Shown: positions 39,856 through 48,864 of the stretch, in pieces | How the letters are laid out: every line of letters starts with the position of its first letter | Numbering within the stretch: the first letter of the stretch is position 1 | DNA from: Nocardia nova NBRC 15556 | GTDB taxonomy: Bacteria; Actinomycetota; Actinomycetes; Mycobacteriales; Mycobacteriaceae | DNA length: 64,000 nucleotides | Direction of reading: 5' to 3' | Assembly (NCBI RefSeq): GCF_001613005.1 | Contig: NZ_BDBN01000032.1 | Location: forward strand, 35,785-99,784 | Translations under genes and position numbers: made by a program | Notes under the pieces: generated by a model | Seen by the model: the letters and a program-made list of their open reading frames with translations, nothing else | Told to the model about the DNA's origin: nothing | Databases searched by the model: none

Positions 39856-40014
39856 TCAGCGGGCCGGCGCGGTCGTCAGCGCGGAACCGGAAACGGTATT
39901 CGCGATGTTGGGAAAACCGGAATGGTCCGGCGTGGCCGGCTTCACGAACAGATACAGCACGAGCGTCGCGACCCAGACACTGACCAAGATCGCGGTCGAT
40001 TTACGCGGTTTCAC
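39856..40014 (-). CDS. small membrane protein C (52 residues)
   Basis: A 52-residue ORF starting at GTG (VKPRKSTAILVSVWVATL). It has one hydrophobic helix ending LYLFVKPA, the same pattern as the two small proteins near 35.4 kb, then a short polar extracellular tail. Its first 14 bases overlap the end of the MscS-type gene, so it is probably translated by coupling. Mycobacteria have a small membrane protein at the same locus between ftsE and the channel gene. Confidence 0.6.
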   Translation of the reverse strand: MKPRKSTAILVSVWVATLVLYLFVKPATPDHSGFPNIANTVSGSALTTAPAR

Positions 40015-40858
40015 TCAAACCCTCCCGACGCAGCGCCGCGGCGACACGCACTCGCAGCTCGCGTCCGACGTCGAATTGTTTACCCGGCAGTGTGCGGGCC
40101 ACCATCCGAATGTTCATCTGGTCGACGGTGAGATCTTCCAGGCCCATCACCGTAGGTTCGTCCAGCAGTAGCGATTTCAGGCGGCGATCCTGAAATGCTT
40201 TGGCGCCCACTTCGTGCAGGATTTCGTTGACCTTGGTGATATCGGCGGTGGCGGGCACCGGCACATCGATCGCCGCGCGGGCCCAATCCTTCGACAGATT
40301 GGTCACTTTCACGATCTGCCCGTTGGGCACCGTGATGACCTCCCCGTCCGGATTGCGCAATGTGGTGATCCGCAGCGTGACGTCCTCCACGGTACCTTCG
40401 GCCGGCTCGGATTGCCCGGTGACCGCGATGCGCACCACATCACCGAATCCGTACTGCCGCTCGGTGATCAGGAAGAATCCGGCGAGCAGGTCCTGCACGA
40501 TGCGCTGGGCGCCGAAACCGAGCGCGGCACCCAGCACCGCGGCCGGAGCGACCAGACCGCCGAGCTGAAAGCCCAAGCGCTGCAACACTTCCAGCGACAC
40601 CAGGAAGTAGACGATGGACAGCACCACCCAGGTGATGACCTGGGCCAGTGCATGGCGATGTTTGGCGGCCTCGGTGCGCACCAGCGAATCGCTGCTCTGG
40701 AAACCGGCGTCGATGCGGCGGGTGATGCGGTCACGCACGAAGGTGGCGAAGCGGCTGAACAGCATCGCGCCCACGATCAGCAGCACGATCTCGAGCCCGC
40801 TGCCGCGCAGCCACGACGTGAATTCCGCACCGGATCCGGTGGCGAGAGTCGTCGTCAT
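40001..40858 (-). CDS. MscS-family mechanosensitive channel
   Basis: A 285-residue small-conductance channel-type protein. Three helices lie in the first about 110 residues (LEIVLLIVGAMLFSRFATFV, VITWVVLSIVYFLVSLEVL, LVAPAAVLGAALGFGAQRIV). The pore-lining helix and the MscS beta domain follow (VRIAVTGQSEPAEGTVEDVT, TTLRNPDGEVITVPNGQIVK). The ATG at 40858 has AAAGGATG upstream. It would release solutes under osmotic downshock. Position upstream of ftsEX matches Rv3104c of M. tuberculosis. Confidence 0.88.
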   Translation of the reverse strand: MTTTLATGSGAEFTSWLRGSGLEIVLLIVGAMLFSRFATFVRDRITRRIDAGFQSSDSLVRTEAAKHRHALAQVITWVVLSIVYFLVSLEVLQRLGFQLGGLVAPAAVLGAALGFGAQRIVQDLLAGFFLITERQYGFGDVVRIAVTGQSEPAEGTVEDVTLRITTLRNPDGEVITVPNGQIVKVTNLSKDWARAAIDVPVPATADITKVNEILHEVGAKAFQDRRLKSLLLDEPTVMGLEDLTVDQMNIRMVARTLPGKQFDVGRELRVRVAAALRREGLSETA

Positions 40859-40985
40859 CGGCGCATCCTTTCCGGTATCAACCGTGCACCGACACAAGCC
40901 GATCTGCCGCCCGAACACACGCCAGACAGGTTACTACGACCGGCGACCGACCGATATGCCGTGATTGTGCCGTGATAGGCGGGTT

Positions 40986-42098
40986 TCACGCGTCCTGGCG
41001 CATCCGCCAGCGGATTCCCTCTTCGATGAAACCATCGATATCACCGTCGAGAACCGAGGACGGATTGTTCACCTCGAAGTTGGTGCGCAGGTCCTTGACC
41101 ATCTGGTACGGGTGCAGCACGTACGAGCGCATCTGGTTACCCCAGGAGGCGCCCTCGGTGGTCTTGAGCGCGTCCATCTCGGCGCGCTCCTCCTGCCGTT
41201 TGCGCTCCAGCAGCTTGGCCTGCAGCACGCGCATGGCCGAAATCTTGTTCTGCAGCTGCGACTTCTCGTTCTGGCAGGTCACCACGATGCCGGTCGGGAG
41301 GTGGGTGATCCGCACCGCCGAATCGGTAGTGTTGACGCTCTGGCCACCCGGGCCCGAGGAGCGATACACGTCGACGCGGATCTCCGACTCCGGAACCTCG
41401 ATATGGTCGGTGCCCTCGACCACGGGCAGCACCTCGACCTCGGCGAAGGAGGTCTGGCGACGGCCCTGGTTGTCGAAGGGGCTGATCCGCACCAGGCGAT
41501 GGGTCCCCATCTCCACCGAGAGGGTGCCGTAGGCGTAGGGCACCTTCACCGCGAAGGTGGCGCTCTTGATGCCCGCCTCCTCGGCGTAGGAGGTGTCGTA
41601 GATCTCGACCGGATACTTGTGGCGCTCGGCCCAGCGCACATACATGCGCATCAGCATCTGCGCCCAGTCGGCGGCGTCCACACCACCGGCGCCCGAGCGG
41701 ATGTTGACCAGCGCCTCGCGCTTGTCGTACTCGCCCGAGAGCAGCGTGCGCACCTCCATCGCCTCGACGTCGGCGTGCAGCGCGGCCCGTTCGGCGTCGG
41801 CATCGGCGAGGGCGGACGTGCGGGCCTCGCCCTCTTCCTCTTCGGCGAGTTCGTAGAGCACCGGCAGATCGTCGAGCCGCTGCCGCAGTTCGGTGACGCG
41901 GCGCAGCTCACCCTGGGCGTGCGACAGCTCGCTGGTCACCTGCTGGGCGTGTTCCTGGTTGTTCCACAGCTCCGGGTCGGCGGCCTGATGTTCGAGCTCG
42001 TCGATGCGACGGCGCAGCTCGTCGACGTCGAGTACCGACTCGACAGTCTTCAACGTGGTGTCGAGTTCGGCGAGATCAGCGGAAACGTCAGGATGCAC
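40986..42098 (-). CDS. prfB: peptide chain release factor 2
   Basis: A 370-residue RF2 that terminates translation at UGA/UAA. It has the stop-codon anticodon-like SPF motif ([14 protein letters not shown]) and the catalytic GGQ loop ([18 protein letters not shown]). It starts with GTG ([16 protein letters not shown]), as in related actinobacteria. The frame is continuous, so the programmed +1 frameshift found in E. coli prfB is absent. Confidence 0.96.
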   Translation of the reverse strand: MHPDVSADLAELDTTLKTVESVLDVDELRRRIDELEHQAADPELWNNQEHAQQVTSELSHAQGELRRVTELRQRLDDLPVLYELAEEEEGEARTSALADADAERAALHADVEAMEVRTLLSGEYDKREALVNIRSGAGGVDAADWAQMLMRMYVRWAERHKYPVEIYDTSYAEEAGIKSATFAVKVPYAYGTLSVEMGTHRLVRISPFDNQGRRQTSFAEVEVLPVVEGTDHIEVPESEIRVDVYRSSGPGGQSVNTTDSAVRITHLPTGIVVTCQNEKSQLQNKISAMRVLQAKLLERKRQEERAEMDALKTTEGASWGNQMRSYVLHPYQMVKDLRTNFEVNNPSSVLDGDIDGFIEEGIRWRMRQDA

Positions 42099-42181
42099 GG
42101 TTGTCCAATCTACCGCTCGCGCAGGTGGCGGTGAAATGCGGCGAGTCGCCGGCAGCCCGGGCGATGCGGCGGGCGGCCGGC

Positions 42182-43039
42182 TCAGCCCGATACCGCGCGC
42201 AATCCACCCGGGCGGCGGCCCAGCAGCGCATCGAGGGCCGCGGCCGTCGCGTCGTCGGCAGGCAGCTGGACCTGGATGTACTGGTCGTCGTCGGCGGACA
42301 GGTCCAGCCGTTCGTAGGCCAGCCGCAGCGGACCCGCCTCGGGATGGTCCATCCGGCTGATGCCGCTGGTATCCGGCAGCCCGGCGATGTCGGCGACACG
42401 ACGGGTGAATTCCGCACCCGCCAGCAGCGTCAGCTCGTCGGCGAGCGCGGCGATGGTCGGATCCGAGCGAAAGGGACCGGCCTTCAGGTTGGCTACCGCG
42501 AGATCGGCACGACGGTCCCACTCCGGGTAGACGATGCGGGCACGCGGATCGGTGAACAGCCAGCGCGGGTAGCCCGCGGGCAGGCCGTGATCGAGCAGGC
42601 CGGTGCCGCCGACCAGCGCGCGATAGCCATCGGTGCAGCTCAAAACCTCACCGAGGCGGTTGAAGACGGCCGCGGGCGCCGGTGCGAGACGGTCGAGAAT
42701 GGTCTGCACCGCGGGCCGGACCAGGCGATTGGGCAGCGCGCCGCCCGTACAGCTGAATCCGGGATCGGCGGATTTGACCAGCCGATGCAGCTGGACGCGC
42801 TCACTCGGGCTCAATCGAAGGGCATCGGCCAATGCGGACAGCACGCTCGCCGACGGATGCCGGTCTCGGCCCTGCTCCAGCCGGATCAGATATTCGACGC
42901 TGACTCCGGCGAGTGTCGCGAGTTCGGCGCGGCGCAGCCCCGGGGTGCGGCGGCGGGGCCCGGCCGGGAGCCCGACCTCGGCGGGGGTGACCGCCGCACG
43001 CCGAGTACGCAGGAAAAGCCCCAGCTCGTTATCGCTCAC
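42182..43039 (-). CDS. XRE-family regulator with MmyB-like ligand domain
   Basis: A 285-residue regulator. HTH_XRE lies at about 10-90 ([40 protein letters not shown]). An MmyB-like PAS-type ligand-binding region follows ([20 protein letters not shown], then [20 protein letters not shown]). Family members bind small lipophilic ligands and usually repress a divergent oxidoreductase. The divergent NAD(P)H-dependent FMN reductase at 43172 is the likely target. Confidence 0.88.
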   Translation of the reverse strand: MSDNELGLFLRTRRAAVTPAEVGLPAGPRRRTPGLRRAELATLAGVSVEYLIRLEQGRDRHPSASVLSALADALRLSPSERVQLHRLVKSADPGFSCTGGALPNRLVRPAVQTILDRLAPAPAAVFNRLGEVLSCTDGYRALVGGTGLLDHGLPAGYPRWLFTDPRARIVYPEWDRRADLAVANLKAGPFRSDPTIAALADELTLLAGAEFTRRVADIAGLPDTSGISRMDHPEAGPLRLAYERLDLSADDDQYIQVQLPADDATAAALDALLGRRPGGLRAVSG

Positions 43040-43171
43040 AGATCGACGCTAACAGCGCGGGGCGCGCCGAGGGTATCCCTCTCACTACCACCCTCGCAGC
43101 GGGCTCCCTGGCCTCACGCCCGGACGGCAGAGTCGACGACAGCGAACGACGCTTTCCGAAGGAGATCCAAA

Positions 43172-43759
43172 ATGTCCAGCAGCACAATGCGGCTCGCAGT
43201 TGTCATCGCCAGCGTCCGGGAGGGCCGCTTCGGGCCGGTGGTCGGTGAGTGGTTCGCCGAACAGGCCCGGCGGCACGACGGATTCGAGGTCGACCTCATC
43301 GATCTCGCCGGGGCCGATCTGCCCGTCGCACTGCCGGCGGTTCCCCCGCGAATGGAACCGAATCCGCCGCGGCCCGCCGGCATGGTCGATCTGACCCGGC
43401 GTCTGGATGCCGCGGATGCGATCGTCATCGTCACGCCCGACATCAACAGCAGTTACCCGGCCTCGATCAAGACGGCGATCGACTGGCACTACACGCAATG
43501 GGACCGCAAGGCGATCGGCTTCGTGGGCTACAGCGGGGCGAGCGGCGGGCTGAACGCCATCGCTCACCTGCGGCAGGTGTTCGCCGAGCTGAACGCGCAC
43601 ACGATCCGCGACTACGTGTCCTTCCCCCGGTACTACCAGCAGTTCGACGCCGAGGGACGGTGGACCGCACCGGGCGAATCCGAGGCGGCGGCAGCGGGAA
43701 TGCTCGACCAATTGCATTGGTGGGCGAGCGCTTTGGCTGCGGCGCGGGTCGCGGCGTGA
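43172..43759 (+). CDS. NADPH-dependent FMN reductase family protein
   Basis: A 195-residue flavodoxin-fold reductase starting at an ATG with AAGGAGATCC upstream. The FMN phosphate-binding loop is in VVIASVREGRFGPVVGEWF, and the family motif reads IVIVTPDINSSYPASIKTAI followed by DWHY. A GYSGASGGLNAI segment follows. It is divergent from the MmyB-like XRE regulator and is probably controlled by it. The substrate (quinone, azo compound or free flavin) cannot be told. Confidence 0.88.
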   Translation: MSSSTMRLAVVIASVREGRFGPVVGEWFAEQARRHDGFEVDLIDLAGADLPVALPAVPPRMEPNPPRPAGMVDLTRRLDAADAIVIVTPDINSSYPASIKTAIDWHYTQWDRKAIGFVGYSGASGGLNAIAHLRQVFAELNAHTIRDYVSFPRYYQQFDAEGRWTAPGESEAAAAGMLDQLHWWASALAAARVAA

Positions 43760-43904
43760 ACAACGGCTCGCGATGGCATGGGCCGGTCACAGACGCTCGG
43801 CCGGGCCCGCTCAGTGGAACGACCCTCCACACGACGGGAGCCCACAACTAGCCTCGATTCGAATATCTGATTCGTGGTTTCATCCAGCCGAAACAGGAGG
43901 GTCG

Positions 43905-44711
43905 ATGGGGACCATCGCCGTAACCGGGAGCGCGTCGGGGATCGGGGCGGCCGTCGCCGCCCACCTGGAGAAGGAAGGGCACCGGGTCATCGGGGTCGAT
44001 CTGCGCGACGCCGAGGTGACCGCCGATCTGGGCACGGCCGAGGGACGCGCGCACGCGGTCGCCGAGGTCTCCCGGATCAGTGCGGGCCGGCTGGACGGAT
44101 TCCTGCCCTTCGCCGGTGTCGCCGCCGCGACCGGGCGGCCCGGTGGGCTCGTGGTGTCGGTGAACTACTTCGGCGCGATCGCGCTGCTGGAGGGGCTGCG
44201 GCCGCTGCTGCGCGAGTCCGGCAACGCCTCGGTGGTACTGGTGTCGTCGAATTCCACGACGACACAACCACTCTGGCCGGTGGAACTGGCCGACGCCTGC
44301 CTGGCCGGCGACGAGGAACGCGCCCGCGGCATCGCCGAATCGTTCGGCGACCTGGGCGCGATCCAGGCCTATCCGGCGACGAAAGCGGCCCTGGCCTGGT
44401 ACGCGCGGACGAAATCGGCGGAGTACATCGCCGACGGCATCCGCCTCAACGCCATCGCGCCCGGCATCATCGACACCCCGATGACCCAGGAGGGCAGCAA
44501 GGACGCGCTCACCGGGGAGGGCATGAAGCAGTTCCTCGCCATGACCCCGATCGGGCGGCCCGGTCGCCCGGAGGAGATCGCCGACCTCGCGGCCTTCCTG
44601 CTGTCGGACAAGGCCGGTTTCTTCGTGGGCTCGGTGATCTTCTGCGACGGCGGCATCGATGCGGCCTTCCGCGGTAAGGACTGGCCCGCGGTCTGGAATC
44701 CGCAGCAGTAG
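43905..44711 (+). CDS. short-chain dehydrogenase/reductase
   Basis: A 268-residue classical SDR with CAGGAGG before the ATG. The nucleotide site TGSASGIGAAVA lies at about 7-18, the catalytic Ser is in VVLVSSNSTTT, and Tyr/Lys are in AYPATKAALAWY. The extended loop with LADACLAGDEERAR resembles the 3-alpha-hydroxysteroid dehydrogenase/carbonyl reductase branch. The closing SVIFCDGGIDAAF is typical. The substrate is not assigned; steroid or carbonyl reduction is plausible in this genus. Confidence 0.9.
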   Translation: MGTIAVTGSASGIGAAVAAHLEKEGHRVIGVDLRDAEVTADLGTAEGRAHAVAEVSRISAGRLDGFLPFAGVAAATGRPGGLVVSVNYFGAIALLEGLRPLLRESGNASVVLVSSNSTTTQPLWPVELADACLAGDEERARGIAESFGDLGAIQAYPATKAALAWYARTKSAEYIADGIRLNAIAPGIIDTPMTQEGSKDALTGEGMKQFLAMTPIGRPGRPEEIADLAAFLLSDKAGFFVGSVIFCDGGIDAAFRGKDWPAVWNPQQ

Positions 44712-44771
44712 CGCGTGGCCCCGGCGAGACCGCGAATGGCTCCGATCGGGTGCGCCCATTACGGTGGCCGT

Positions 44772-45557
44772 GTGACCGATCATGCCGGCGATCTCGACCT
44801 TGCCCTGCTGTTGGCCGATGCGGCCGATGCGATCACCCGTGATCGTTTCGGCGCCCTCGACCTGAAGGTGAACAGCAAACCGGATCTGACCCCGGTCTCG
44901 GACGCGGATCTGGCGGTGGAGCGGTCGCTGCGCGACATTCTCATCGAGCGGCGTCCGCACGACGCCGTGCTCGGTGAGGAGTTCGGCGGTGAGGCCGAGT
45001 TCATCGGACGGCAGTGGGTGATCGATCCGATCGACGGCACCAAGAACTTCGTGCGCGGAGTTCCGGTGTGGGCCAGTCTGATCGCGCTGTTGCAGGACGG
45101 CGTTCCGGTCGTCGGCGTCGTCAGCGCGCCCGCGTTGAGCCGACGCTGGTGGGCCGCAACGGGTTCCGGCGCGTGGACCCGTTTCGAGGACGGGGAGCCG
45201 AAGCCGATCACGGTCTCCGAGGTCGGCGGGCTGAATTCGGCCAGTCTCGCGATCTCCAGCCTGTCCGGCTGGCGAGACCTGGGGCTGCGTGAGCAGTTGA
45301 TCGACCTGACCGATCAGGTGTGGCGCACCCGCGGCTACGGCGACTTCTTCGGCTACTGCCTGCTCGCCGAGGGCGCGCTCGATATCGCCACCGAACCGGA
45401 GGTCTCGCTGTGGGACCTCGCGCCGCTCGATGTGCTCGTACGCGAGGCCGGCGGCCGCTTCACCGCCCTGGACGGAACCCCCGGACCGCATCACGGCAGC
45501 GCGGTCGCCACCAACGGACTGCTGCACGACTCCGTACTCGAGGCGCTGCGCGGGTGA
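44772..45557 (+). CDS. hisN: histidinol-phosphatase (inositol monophosphatase fold)
   Basis: A 261-residue enzyme of the IMPase fold that dephosphorylates histidinol phosphate in histidine synthesis. Metal-binding motifs are [21 protein letters not shown] and [11 protein letters not shown]. It starts with a GTG ([14 protein letters not shown]). The assignment as HisN rather than a general inositol phosphatase rests on its place beside fadE24-fadE23, as in M. tuberculosis Rv3137-Rv3140, and on overall sequence type. Confidence 0.85.
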   Translation: MTDHAGDLDLALLLADAADAITRDRFGALDLKVNSKPDLTPVSDADLAVERSLRDILIERRPHDAVLGEEFGGEAEFIGRQWVIDPIDGTKNFVRGVPVWASLIALLQDGVPVVGVVSAPALSRRWWAATGSGAWTRFEDGEPKPITVSEVGGLNSASLAISSLSGWRDLGLREQLIDLTDQVWRTRGYGDFFGYCLLAEGALDIATEPEVSLWDLAPLDVLVREAGGRFTALDGTPGPHHGSAVATNGLLHDSVLEALRG

Positions 45558-45624
45558 CATAAGTCCGTCCCCACGGGTTCGCAGGGCTCTGCTCTGTCCG
45601 GCCCCGGCCGCGCAGTCTGGGACC

Positions 45625-46518
45625 ATGCCACCGATGCTCGCGATGCGCGGCCTGACCAAGTTCTACGGTCACACGCCGGCACTGCTCGACCTGGACCTCG
45701 AGGTTCCGCCCGGAGTGATCTTCGGATACCTGGGACCCAACGGGGCCGGTAAGACGACGACCGTTCGGATACTCGTCGGCCTGATGCGTCCGAGCCGCGG
45801 TTCGGTGACGGTCGCGGGCGCGGACGTCGGACGTGACCGATCGGCCGCCCAGCGCCATATCGGCTATCTCCCCGGCCAATTCGTCGCCTATCCGAATCTC
45901 ACCGCCGAGCGGTATCTGACCTACCTGGCCCGGCTGCGCGGCGACGTCGATCCGGCGGTTCCCCGCGAATTGGCCGAACGCCTGAACCTGGACACATCGG
46001 CTCGAATCTCGGCGATGTCGCACGGCAATCGGCAGAAGGTCGGGCTGGTGCAGGCATTCATGGGCGAACCGGACGTACTCGTGCTCGACGAACCGACCCA
46101 AGGGCTGGATCCGCTGGTCCAGCGAGAATTCCTGACTCTGCTGCGAGAGGCCCGCGACGCCGGGCGCACCGTATTCCTGTCCTCGCACGTGCTGTCGGAG
46201 GTGCAGGCGGTCGCCGACACGGTGGCGATTCTGCGGCGGGGCCGGTTGGTCGAAGTCCGGTCGGTCGCGGCACTGGCGGCGCAATCGCTGCGGCGGCTCG
46301 ACCTCACCTTCGCCTCCACACCTCCGGAACCGCAGCTGCTGGCCGCCGTCGGCGGGGTGCGATCGGTGAGCGGCGCCGGTCCGGTGCTGCACGTCGAGGT
46401 GGACGGCTCGACGGCCGAACTCCTGAAGTTCGTCGCACCCTACGGGGTGGTCGACGTGATCAGCCACGAACCCGATCTCGAAGAGGTCTTCCTCACCTAC
46501 TACGGACAGGACAGCTGA
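45625..46518 (+). CDS. ABC transporter ATP-binding protein
   Basis: A 297-residue ABC ATPase of the ABC-2/DrrA-like group. Walker A is GPNGAGKTTTVRI, the signature motif is replaced by ISAMSHGNRQKVGLVQAF, Walker B is LVLDEPTQGLDPL and the H-loop SSHVLSEVQAVAD. The C-terminal about 80 residues form the small domain seen in drug and lipid exporters. Its stop overlaps the permease ATG (TGATG), so the pair is one transporter. The substrate is unknown. Confidence 0.92.
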   Translation: MPPMLAMRGLTKFYGHTPALLDLDLEVPPGVIFGYLGPNGAGKTTTVRILVGLMRPSRGSVTVAGADVGRDRSAAQRHIGYLPGQFVAYPNLTAERYLTYLARLRGDVDPAVPRELAERLNLDTSARISAMSHGNRQKVGLVQAFMGEPDVLVLDEPTQGLDPLVQREFLTLLREARDAGRTVFLSSHVLSEVQAVADTVAILRRGRLVEVRSVAALAAQSLRRLDLTFASTPPEPQLLAAVGGVRSVSGAGPVLHVEVDGSTAELLKFVAPYGVVDVISHEPDLEEVFLTYYGQDS

Positions 46519-47312
46519 TGTTCAGCACGGTGTTCGTCAAATGCCTGCGTGACCAACGGCGCGGGTTGATCGGCTGGAGCCTCGGGATCGTCGCGCTGGT
46601 ACTGCTGGAATCGGCGCTGTGGCCGTCGATATCGAACATCCCCGGGCTCCGGCAGATGGTCGACAACTACCCGCCGGCATTGCGGAAGCTGCTCGGGATC
46701 GAGGACTTCCTCACCGGCACAGGCTTTCTCAACACCGAGCTCTACAGCATCATGCTGCCCATCCTGTTCCTGGTCTTCTCGGTCTCGCGCGGCGCCCGCG
46801 CGATCGCCGGGGAGGAGGAGTCCGGGACCCTCGAGGTGTTGTTGGTGACGCGGGTGACGCCGGTGCGGCTCGTGCAGGAACAGGTCGCGGTGCTGCTCAC
46901 CGGCCTGGTGGTGCTCGGCACCGTGCTTTTCGCCTCCGTTGTCGTGTTCTCGGCGATATTCGGGATGCATATCGGCGTCGGGGCCGCGGCGACGGGATCG
47001 ATCGCCATGATCGCGCTGGCCGCGCCGTTCGGCGGGCTGGCCTTGGCGGTGGGCGCCGCTTCCGGTCGCCGCCTGGTCGCGGTCGCGGTGGCGAGCGTGG
47101 CCGCGGTGGCCGCCTATGTGCTGTACGCGGCGTCGAAGATCGTCGACGCGGTGCGCCCGTGGGGCCGGTGGTCGCCGTTCGAACAGGCGCTGTCCGACGG
47201 CCCGATGGGCGCGGGCCTGCGGCCGGGCTATCTGTGGCTCGTGGTGGCCGCGGCTGTCTTCGTGGTCGCTTCGCTGCCGATTTTCGATCGTCGCGACATC
47301 GCCGGGGTATGA
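46518..47312 (+). CDS. ABC-2 type transporter permease
   Basis: A 264-residue membrane protein with about six helices (LIGWSLGIVALVLLESALW, LYSIMLPILFLVFSVSRGAR, VAVLLTGLVVLGTVLFASVV and others). The EESGTLEVLLVTRVTPVRLV stretch after helix two is the coupling region typical of ABC-2 permeases. It partners the ATPase encoded immediately upstream. Confidence 0.9.
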   Translation: MFSTVFVKCLRDQRRGLIGWSLGIVALVLLESALWPSISNIPGLRQMVDNYPPALRKLLGIEDFLTGTGFLNTELYSIMLPILFLVFSVSRGARAIAGEEESGTLEVLLVTRVTPVRLVQEQVAVLLTGLVVLGTVLFASVVVFSAIFGMHIGVGAAATGSIAMIALAAPFGGLALAVGAASGRRLVAVAVASVAAVAAYVLYAASKIVDAVRPWGRWSPFEQALSDGPMGAGLRPGYLWLVVAAAVFVVASLPIFDRRDIAGV

Positions 47313-47347
47313 GAATCGATACAGACCGATCGGCACTCGACTGCCTT

Positions 47348-47384
47348 CTTACTCTGGAGTAAGATAGACTTACTCGCAAGTAAG
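47348..47384. promoter_or_regulatory. two tandem operator palindromes upstream of fadE24
   Basis: CTTACTC-tg-GAGTAAG (47348-47363) and CTTACT-cgca-AGTAAG (47369-47384) are palindromes 21 bp apart centre to centre, two helical turns. They lie 49-85 bases before fadE24. Such TTACT(n)AGTAA sites are typical of TetR-family regulators of lipid genes; the regulator is not in the window. Confidence 0.65.
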
Positions 47385-47432
47385 ATCCTGGGACCGATCA
47401 CCCGAAACCCATACCCGAGAAGACTGGTGACT

Positions 47433-48818
47433 ATGAGCACTCGAGACACCGCAACGGAGCGACGTCCGGATTCCGCCGTCGGCCTCAACCCGGTCAAGCG
47501 TGACTGGATGGGCGCGGCCATGCGGGTCATGACGACCATTACCGGTTCCGAACTGGCCGAGAAGTACAACCTGCGCAAGCCCATCGAACGGCTGACCTAC
47601 GAGGGCACCAAGACCGGCTTCCGCACGCTCGGCGCAGCCACCCGCGCATTCGGCAAGGTATCCGGTGGCGGTAAACCGAAGCGCTTGCCTGCCAACGAGT
47701 CCCGCAGTAAGGACTACTTCGACCTCACCCCCACCGACGAGCAGCAGATGATCGTCGAGACGGTGCGCGAATTCGCCGCGGAGATCCTGCGCCCGGCGGC
47801 CTACGAGGCCGACGGCGCGGCCCAGGCGCCCAAGGATCTGCTCGAGCGCGCCGCCGAACTGGGCATCACGCTGATCAACGTGCCCGAGGAGCTCGAGGGT
47901 GCGGCCACCGAGCGCGGCGCGGTCACCAACTCGCTGGTCGCGGAGGCGCTCGCGCACGGAGATATGGGCCTGGCGCTGCCGATTCTGGCCCCGTCGGGTG
48001 TGGCCGTCGCGCTGTCGCAGTGGGGTTCGGACGCACAGCAGCAGACCTACCTGGGCGCCTTCACGGGTGAGAACGTGCCGCAGTCCTCGGTCGTGATCAG
48101 CGAGCCGCGGGCACTGTTCGACCCGTTCGCGCTGCAGACCAAGGCCACCCGCTCCCCCAGCGGCTACCGGATCAACGGCGTCAAGAGCCTGGTTCCGGCC
48201 GCCGCCGACGCCGAGCTGTTCATCGTGGGTGCCGAAATCGACGGCCGCCCCGCGCTTTTCATCGTCGAATCGGATACGCCGGGTGTGGTGATCGAGGCCG
48301 ATCCGAGTATGGGCCTGCGCGCCGCCGGTCTGGGCCGGCTGATCCTGGACAACGTCGCGGTTCCGGCCGAGGCCATCCTGGGCGACGGCGACGCCGCCCA
48401 GCGCGCCGAGGAATACGCCGACGCGGTGCGGCTGGCCCGCCTGGGCTGGGCGTCGCTCGCGGTCGGCACCGGCCAGGCCGTACTGGACTACGTCAAGCCG
48501 TATGTGAAGGAGCGCGAGGCGTTCGGCGAGCCGATCGCGCACCGGCAGGCGGTGGCGTTCATGGTCGCCAATATCGCCATCGAACTCGACGGCCTGCGGC
48601 TCGTGACTCTGCGGGGTGCGTCACGCGCGGAGCAGGGGCTGTCCTTCTCCCGGGAGGCGGCGCTGGCCCGCAAGTTCGCCACCGACAAGGGCATGCAGAT
48701 CGGCCTGGACGGCGTGCAGCTGCTCGGCGGCCACGGCTACACCAAGGAACACCCGGTCGAGCGCTGGTACCGCGATCTGCGGGCGATCGGCGTCGCCGAA
48801 GGTGTGGTCCTGATCTGA
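47433..48818 (+). CDS. fadE24: acyl-CoA dehydrogenase FadE24
   Basis: A 461-residue acyl-CoA dehydrogenase, longer than usual because of an about 80-residue N-terminal extension (IERLTYEGTKTGFRTLGAAT). FAD/substrate regions read VVISEPRALFDPFALQTKAT, and GLDGVQLLGGHGYTKEHPVE is the C-terminal family motif with RWYRDLRAIG after it. Order and size match Rv3139-Rv3140. The start is the ATG at 47433; a GTG two codons upstream is possible. Tandem palindromes lie in its promoter. Confidence 0.88.
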   Translation: MSTRDTATERRPDSAVGLNPVKRDWMGAAMRVMTTITGSELAEKYNLRKPIERLTYEGTKTGFRTLGAATRAFGKVSGGGKPKRLPANESRSKDYFDLTPTDEQQMIVETVREFAAEILRPAAYEADGAAQAPKDLLERAAELGITLINVPEELEGAATERGAVTNSLVAEALAHGDMGLALPILAPSGVAVALSQWGSDAQQQTYLGAFTGENVPQSSVVISEPRALFDPFALQTKATRSPSGYRINGVKSLVPAAADAELFIVGAEIDGRPALFIVESDTPGVVIEADPSMGLRAAGLGRLILDNVAVPAEAILGDGDAAQRAEEYADAVRLARLGWASLAVGTGQAVLDYVKPYVKEREAFGEPIAHRQAVAFMVANIAIELDGLRLVTLRGASRAEQGLSFSREAALARKFATDKGMQIGLDGVQLLGGHGYTKEHPVERWYRDLRAIGVAEGVVLI

Positions 48819-48864
48819 TCCGGGTCTCCTCGACCCCCTGAACCGTATTGATGGAGACATTCCG

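Noticed and set aside
40986..42098. Programmed +1 frameshift in prfB
   Set aside because: The reading frame is continuous from the GTG start and no in-frame UGA with the usual slippery context is present.
43848..45659. Long - strand open frame opposite the SDR and hisN genes
   Set aside because: Two well-supported enzymes lie on the other strand; this frame is low-complexity shadow.
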